A stretch of DNA of 64,000 nt from CAIKZZ01 sp036742455 (GTDB taxonomy: Bacteria > Pseudomonadota > Gammaproteobacteria > Steroidobacterales > Steroidobacteraceae): NCBI GenBank assembly GCA_036742455.1, contig DAINQU010000007.1, positions 89,068 to 153,067 of the forward strand, read 5' to 3'. Positions 60,858-64,000 of this stretch are shown one piece after another; position 1 is the stretch's first letter; the number at the start of each line of letters is the position of its first letter. The position numbers and the translations under genes are program-made. Under the pieces are notes generated by a model, which was not told the DNA's origin, did no database searches, and was given only the letters and a program-made list of their open reading frames with translations.

Positions 60858-62399
60858 TTAGAAGCTCGCCGCGGAGAAGAAGTCTTCACAGAGCTTCTTC
60901 AAGCCCGCGTCGACTTCCTTGGAAAGTTCCGGCTTGTCGTTGATCGACTTGACCAGTTCCGCCGCATTCGTTTTCGCAAACGCCTGCAGCTGACCTTCAG
61001 CCGATACCACCTTCTCACGCGGAACCTTATCGAAGAACCCGTTGTTGACGGCGTACAGCGAGAGCGCCATTTCCGCCACCGACATGGGTGAGTACTGCTT
61101 CTGCTTCATGAGCTCAACGACGCGCACACCACGGTCGAGCTGGCGGCGGGTGGCCTCATCGAGGTCCGACGCGAACTGCGAGAACGCCGCCAATTCGCGG
61201 TACTGCGCCAGCGCGAGGCGGACACCGCCACCGAGCTTCTTGATGATGCCGGTCTGAGCGGCGCCACCGACGCGCGACACCGAAATACCGGCGTTGATCG
61301 CAGGGCGGATACCCGAGTTGAACAGGTCGGTTTCCAAGAAGATCTGGCCGTCGGTGATCGAGATCACGTTCGTCGGAACGAACGCCGTCACGTCACCCGC
61401 TTGCGTTTCGATAATCGGCAGACCCGTCAGCGAACCGGTCTTGCCCTTGACGCGACCGCCCGTCGCCTTCTCAACGTACTCCGCGTTCACGCGAGCCGAA
61501 CGCTCGAGCAGGCGCGAGTGCAGGTAGAAGACGTCGCCCGGGTACGCTTCGCGGCCCGGCGGACGACGCAACAGCAAGGAGATCTGGCGGTAAGCCCAGG
61601 CCTGCTTGGTCAAATCGTCATAAATGATCAGGGCGTCTTCGCCGTTGTCCATGAAGTATTCGCCCATCGCGCAGCCCGAGTAGGGGGCGAGGTACTGCAT
61701 GGCCGCCGGGGTCGAGGCGGACGCCGCGACGATGATCGTGTGATCCATCGCGCCGTGCTCTTCGAGCTTACGCACGACGTTCGCAATCGAGCTCTGCTTC
61801 TGGCCGATGGCGACGTAGATGCACTTAACGCCCGTGCCCTTCTGATTGATGATCGTGTCGATCGCCACCGCCGTCTTGCCGGTCTGGCGGTCGCCGATGA
61901 TCAACTCACGCTGGCCACGACCAACGGGGACCATGGCGTCGATCGCCTTGAGGCCGGTCTGCACCGGCTGCGAGACGCTCTGGCGGTAGATGACGCCCGG
62001 GGCAACGCGCTCAATCGGAGCACGCTGGCTGGTCGCGATCGGACCCTTGCCATCGATCGGGTTGCCGAGAGCGTCAACGACGCGGCCCAGCATTTCCGGA
62101 CCGACCGGCACTTCGAGGATGCGACCGGTCGTCTTGACCTGGTTGCCTTCGGTGATGTGCTGATAGTCACCGAGAACGACGGCGCCGACCGAGTCGCGCT
62201 CGAGGTTCAGTGCGAGCCCGAAGGTGTTCTCCGGGAACTCGATCATTTCACCGTAACGGACGTCGGCGAGGCCGTGGATGCGCACGATGCCGTCGGTGAC
62301 GCTGACCACCGTGCCGACGTTATTGGCCTCAGCGGCCGCATCGAACTGCGAAATCCGGGCCTTGATGAGATCGCTGATCTCGGAAGCCTTGATGGACAT
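60858..62399 (-). CDS. atpA: ATP synthase F1 subunit alpha
   Basis: 513 residues. Walker A GDRQTGKTA near 170, the catalytic-site Arg in the VSRVGGAAQ stretch near 373, and the conserved DELSEED-like region is replaced by RAYPGDVFYLHSRLLERSA-type sequence. The N-terminal domain is the usual barrel with DGIVRIHGL. Full length for the family. Confidence 0.99.
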   Translation of the reverse strand: MSIKASEISDLIKARISQFDAAAEANNVGTVVSVTDGIVRIHGLADVRYGEMIEFPENTFGLALNLERDSVGAVVLGDYQHITEGNQVKTTGRILEVPVGPEMLGRVVDALGNPIDGKGPIATSQRAPIERVAPGVIYRQSVSQPVQTGLKAIDAMVPVGRGQRELIIGDRQTGKTAVAIDTIINQKGTGVKCIYVAIGQKQSSIANVVRKLEEHGAMDHTIIVAASASTPAAMQYLAPYSGCAMGEYFMDNGEDALIIYDDLTKQAWAYRQISLLLRRPPGREAYPGDVFYLHSRLLERSARVNAEYVEKATGGRVKGKTGSLTGLPIIETQAGDVTAFVPTNVISITDGQIFLETDLFNSGIRPAINAGISVSRVGGAAQTGIIKKLGGGVRLALAQYRELAAFSQFASDLDEATRRQLDRGVRVVELMKQKQYSPMSVAEMALSLYAVNNGFFDKVPREKVVSAEGQLQAFAKTNAAELVKSINDKPELSKEVDAGLKKLCEDFFSAASF

Positions 62400-62444
62400 G
62401 CTGCTTTCCTTACCTAACCAGTACGGCCGTGCGCCCTAAGGCAC

Positions 62445-62993
62445 TTACGGCTGGGACAACTGTTGCTCGAGACGCGCAAGGCGCCCCGTGAGAGAGCCGT
62501 CGAGCACGAGATCGCCGGCTCGGACGATGGCACCGCCCAGCAGGTCGGCATCGATCGTCTCGTGAAGACGAACCGTACGACCAAAGCGCTGCGCCAACGC
62601 ATCCGAGAGCTTCGCTCGCTGCGCGTCGGTGAGCGCCATCGCTGTCGTGACCTCGACGTCGATCGAGTGCTCCACTTCGGCTTTCAGCGCCTCGAACTGA
62701 GCCGCGATCTCCGGAAGGAGTTCGAGGCGGTGGTTCTCTGCGAGCAGCGCAATGAAGTTGCGAGCATCGGGGTCGACCGACGCGCCAGCGGCCGCCGCGA
62801 TGCTTGCCACGAGCTCAACGAGCTCGTTGGCCGTGACGCGCGGGTTGCCGAACAAGTCGGCAGCACGCTCATCAGCAGCGACTTCGGCGCCGGCCGCGAG
62901 CAGCGCCGACCAAGGCGCTAACGCGTTGTGCTCAACCGCATGGCGGAAGGCAGCGCGAGCGTACGGACGGGCGATGGTTGCGGTTTCGGCCAT
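62445..62993 (-). CDS. atpH: ATP synthase F1 subunit delta
   Basis: 182 residues. N-terminal six-helix bundle (TIARPYARAAF) and C-terminal GGAIVRAGDLVLDGSLTGRLARLEQQL, which are family marks. It links the F1 crown to the atpF stalk. Ends 45 bp before atpA. Confidence 0.97.
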   Translation of the reverse strand: MAETATIARPYARAAFRHAVEHNALAPWSALLAAGAEVAADERAADLFGNPRVTANELVELVASIAAAAGASVDPDARNFIALLAENHRLELLPEIAAQFEALKAEVEHSIDVEVTTAMALTDAQRAKLSDALAQRFGRTVRLHETIDADLLGGAIVRAGDLVLDGSLTGRLARLEQQLSQP

Positions 62994-63005
62994 GACGTCT
63001 CCGGA

Positions 63006-63485
63006 TCAGCGGGCGGCAATGCGCTCAGCAAGCTCGTCGAGCAACGCCGCGTGGGCGCTGGCATCGACTTCGCGCTTGAGCACTTGCGTGGCACCGGCCA
63101 CGGCGAGCTTCGCCACTTCGGCGCGCAACTCGCCGCGAACGCGAGCGGATTCGGTTGCCACTTCGTTACGAGCGGCCGTCACGATCCGTTCGCCTTCGGC
63201 GGCGGCAGTGCCACGAGCTTCCTCGACCATCTCACCGGCCCGGCGGGACGCCTGGTCGACGATCTGGGTGGCCTTGCCGTGCGCCTCACGGACGATCGAA
63301 AGCGCCTCATTCTTGGCGTTTTCGAGGTCCTGCTGGCCACGGTCAGCCGCCGCGAGCCCTTCGGCGATCTTCTTCTGACGAGTCTCGATGGCGCCCAAGA
63401 GCGGCGGCCAAACGAACTTCCAGGTGAAGGCGATCAGGATCAGGAAGGCAATGGCCTGACCGATCAGAGTCGCATTGATCTGCAT
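63006..63485 (-). CDS. atpF: ATP synthase Fo subunit b
   Basis: 159 residues. One N-terminal membrane helix (INATLIGQAIAFLILIAFTWKFVWPPL) and a long charged coiled coil. Forms the peripheral stalk with atpH. Length is that of E. coli-type b (156). Confidence 0.97.
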   Translation of the reverse strand: MQINATLIGQAIAFLILIAFTWKFVWPPLLGAIETRQKKIAEGLAAADRGQQDLENAKNEALSIVREAHGKATQIVDQASRRAGEMVEEARGTAAAEGERIVTAARNEVATESARVRGELRAEVAKLAVAGATQVLKREVDASAHAALLDELAERIAAR

Positions 63486-63526
63486 AGCGGTTCTCGCGTT
63501 CCGAGGTGTGCCCGAGGGGGGTTCGA

Positions 63527-63796
63527 TTAGCCGACCTTGACGCTCGACAGCAGCGGGTTGGCAAACGCGAAGAACATCGCGATCGCAACGCCGATGAGGA
63601 AGGCCGCGTCGATCAGACCGGCGAGCAGGAACATGCTGCCCTGCAGGCGGGGCATCAGCTCCGGCTGACGCGCAGCCGACTCAAGGAACTTCGAGCCCAT
63701 GATGCCGATGCCGATGCAAGCACCGATCGCGCCGAGGCCGATGATGATGCCGATACCGAGGGCGGTGAAGGCCTGGATGTGAGCGATGTTTTCCAT
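63527..63796 (-). CDS. atpE: ATP synthase Fo subunit c
   Basis: 89 residues from ATG 63796, with GGAG upstream; a TTG four codons before it is rejected. Two membrane helices with the loop AARQPEL. The ion-binding Asp is in LIDAAFLIGV near residue 62. The sodium-type Gln/Glu-Ser pattern is absent, so a proton ring is inferred. Confidence 0.97.
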   Translation of the reverse strand: MENIAHIQAFTALGIGIIIGLGAIGACIGIGIMGSKFLESAARQPELMPRLQGSMFLLAGLIDAAFLIGVAIAMFFAFANPLLSSVKVG

Positions 63797-63875
63797 GTTC
63801 GTCTCCAATGGATGGTCAGTCTCAAGTCGTCAACAGCGCCACCGTCCGTATGACGGGAGGTCGCCAATACCGTGG

Positions 63876-64000
63876 TTAGTGGCCTTCCTGTCCCATCGAG
63901 ATATACACGACGGTCAGGACCATGAAAATGAAGCCCTGCAACAGAATGATCAGGATGTGGAAGATCGCCCACAAGGACGCCATCAACACCTGACCGAGCA
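63876..64000 (-). CDS. atpB: ATP synthase Fo subunit a, C-terminal part
   Basis: The last 41 codons of subunit a, cut by the window edge. The helix WAIFHILIILLQGFIFMVLTVVYISM is typical of the final helix of AtpB (positions 63894-63971), followed by GQEGH and TAA at 63878-63876. The upstream gene atpI is out of view. Confidence 0.95.
   Translation of the reverse strand, partial: LGQVLMASLWAIFHILIILLQGFIFMVLTVVYISMGQEGH

Noticed and set aside
61401..62417. 338-codon open frame on the plus strand opposite atpA
   Set aside because: Same reason: a shadow frame; low-complexity Arg/Asp/Val sequence.
1..64000. CRISPR arrays, tRNA or rRNA genes, insertion sequences, prophage
   Set aside because: I looked for spaced repeats, T-loop-like GGTTCGAATCC, transposase-like frames and integrase-like frames and saw none; a covariance or HMM search could still find a diverged case.

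Overview
This 64 kb window looks like part of a chromosome from a free-living gammaproteobacterium with moderately high GC. Two conserved gene orders support this: rsmB-fmt-def / LysM protein / smg-topA at the left, and the ATP synthase operon atpB-E-F-H-A-G-D-C next to glmU-glmS at the right. TopA has a Lys/Ala-rich tail in place of zinc ribbons, and there are several S9 peptidases. That would fit a Xanthomonadales- or Nevskiales-like lineage, but this placement is inference. Four runs of exactly 100 N (13865, 16059, 18155, 41028) show a scaffolded draft assembly, so genes touching them are incomplete. I saw no rRNA, tRNA, CRISPR array, insertion sequence or prophage.

Layout. 0-11 kb is housekeeping: rRNA methylation, formyl-Met-tRNA synthesis and deformylation, a LysM protein, Smg, topoisomerase I, two haem genes (hemF, hemB), rlmJ and aroE. 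dprA, often found between the LysM gene and smg, is absent. 11-21 kb is accessory and holds three of the four gaps: two methyltransferases around an exostosin-like glycosyltransferase, a fragment resembling the start of a BLUF photoreceptor, yajQ, a secreted phosphoesterase with an amber codon in its signal peptide, an OFA-type MFS carrier and a secreted GH32 fructan hydrolase.

20-34 kb holds metabolic and stress genes: a zinc-ribbon SDR, a ModE-like regulator, a secreted amidohydrolase, SodC, OxyR (with both redox cysteines), 6-phosphogluconolactonase, OsmC, a cation-efflux protein and DNA polymerase IV. 34-52 kb has an ExeA-GspB pair, a DAK2-DegV fusion that resembles fatty acid kinase joined to its lipid carrier, a family-6 DNA glycosylase, a quinone oxidoreductase, a rhodanese, several small envelope proteins, an M23 peptidase, oligopeptidase B, a TetR regulator with a perfect 14-bp palindrome ahead of it, and a serine hydrolase.

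52-64 kb is glmS and glmU (UDP-GlcNAc supply), a divergent secreted S9 peptidase, a strong terminator and the F1Fo ATP synthase operon on the minus strand, cut by the window edge inside atpB. Gene packing is tight: there are several 4-nt start/stop overlaps and five convergent pairs whose 3' ends overlap.
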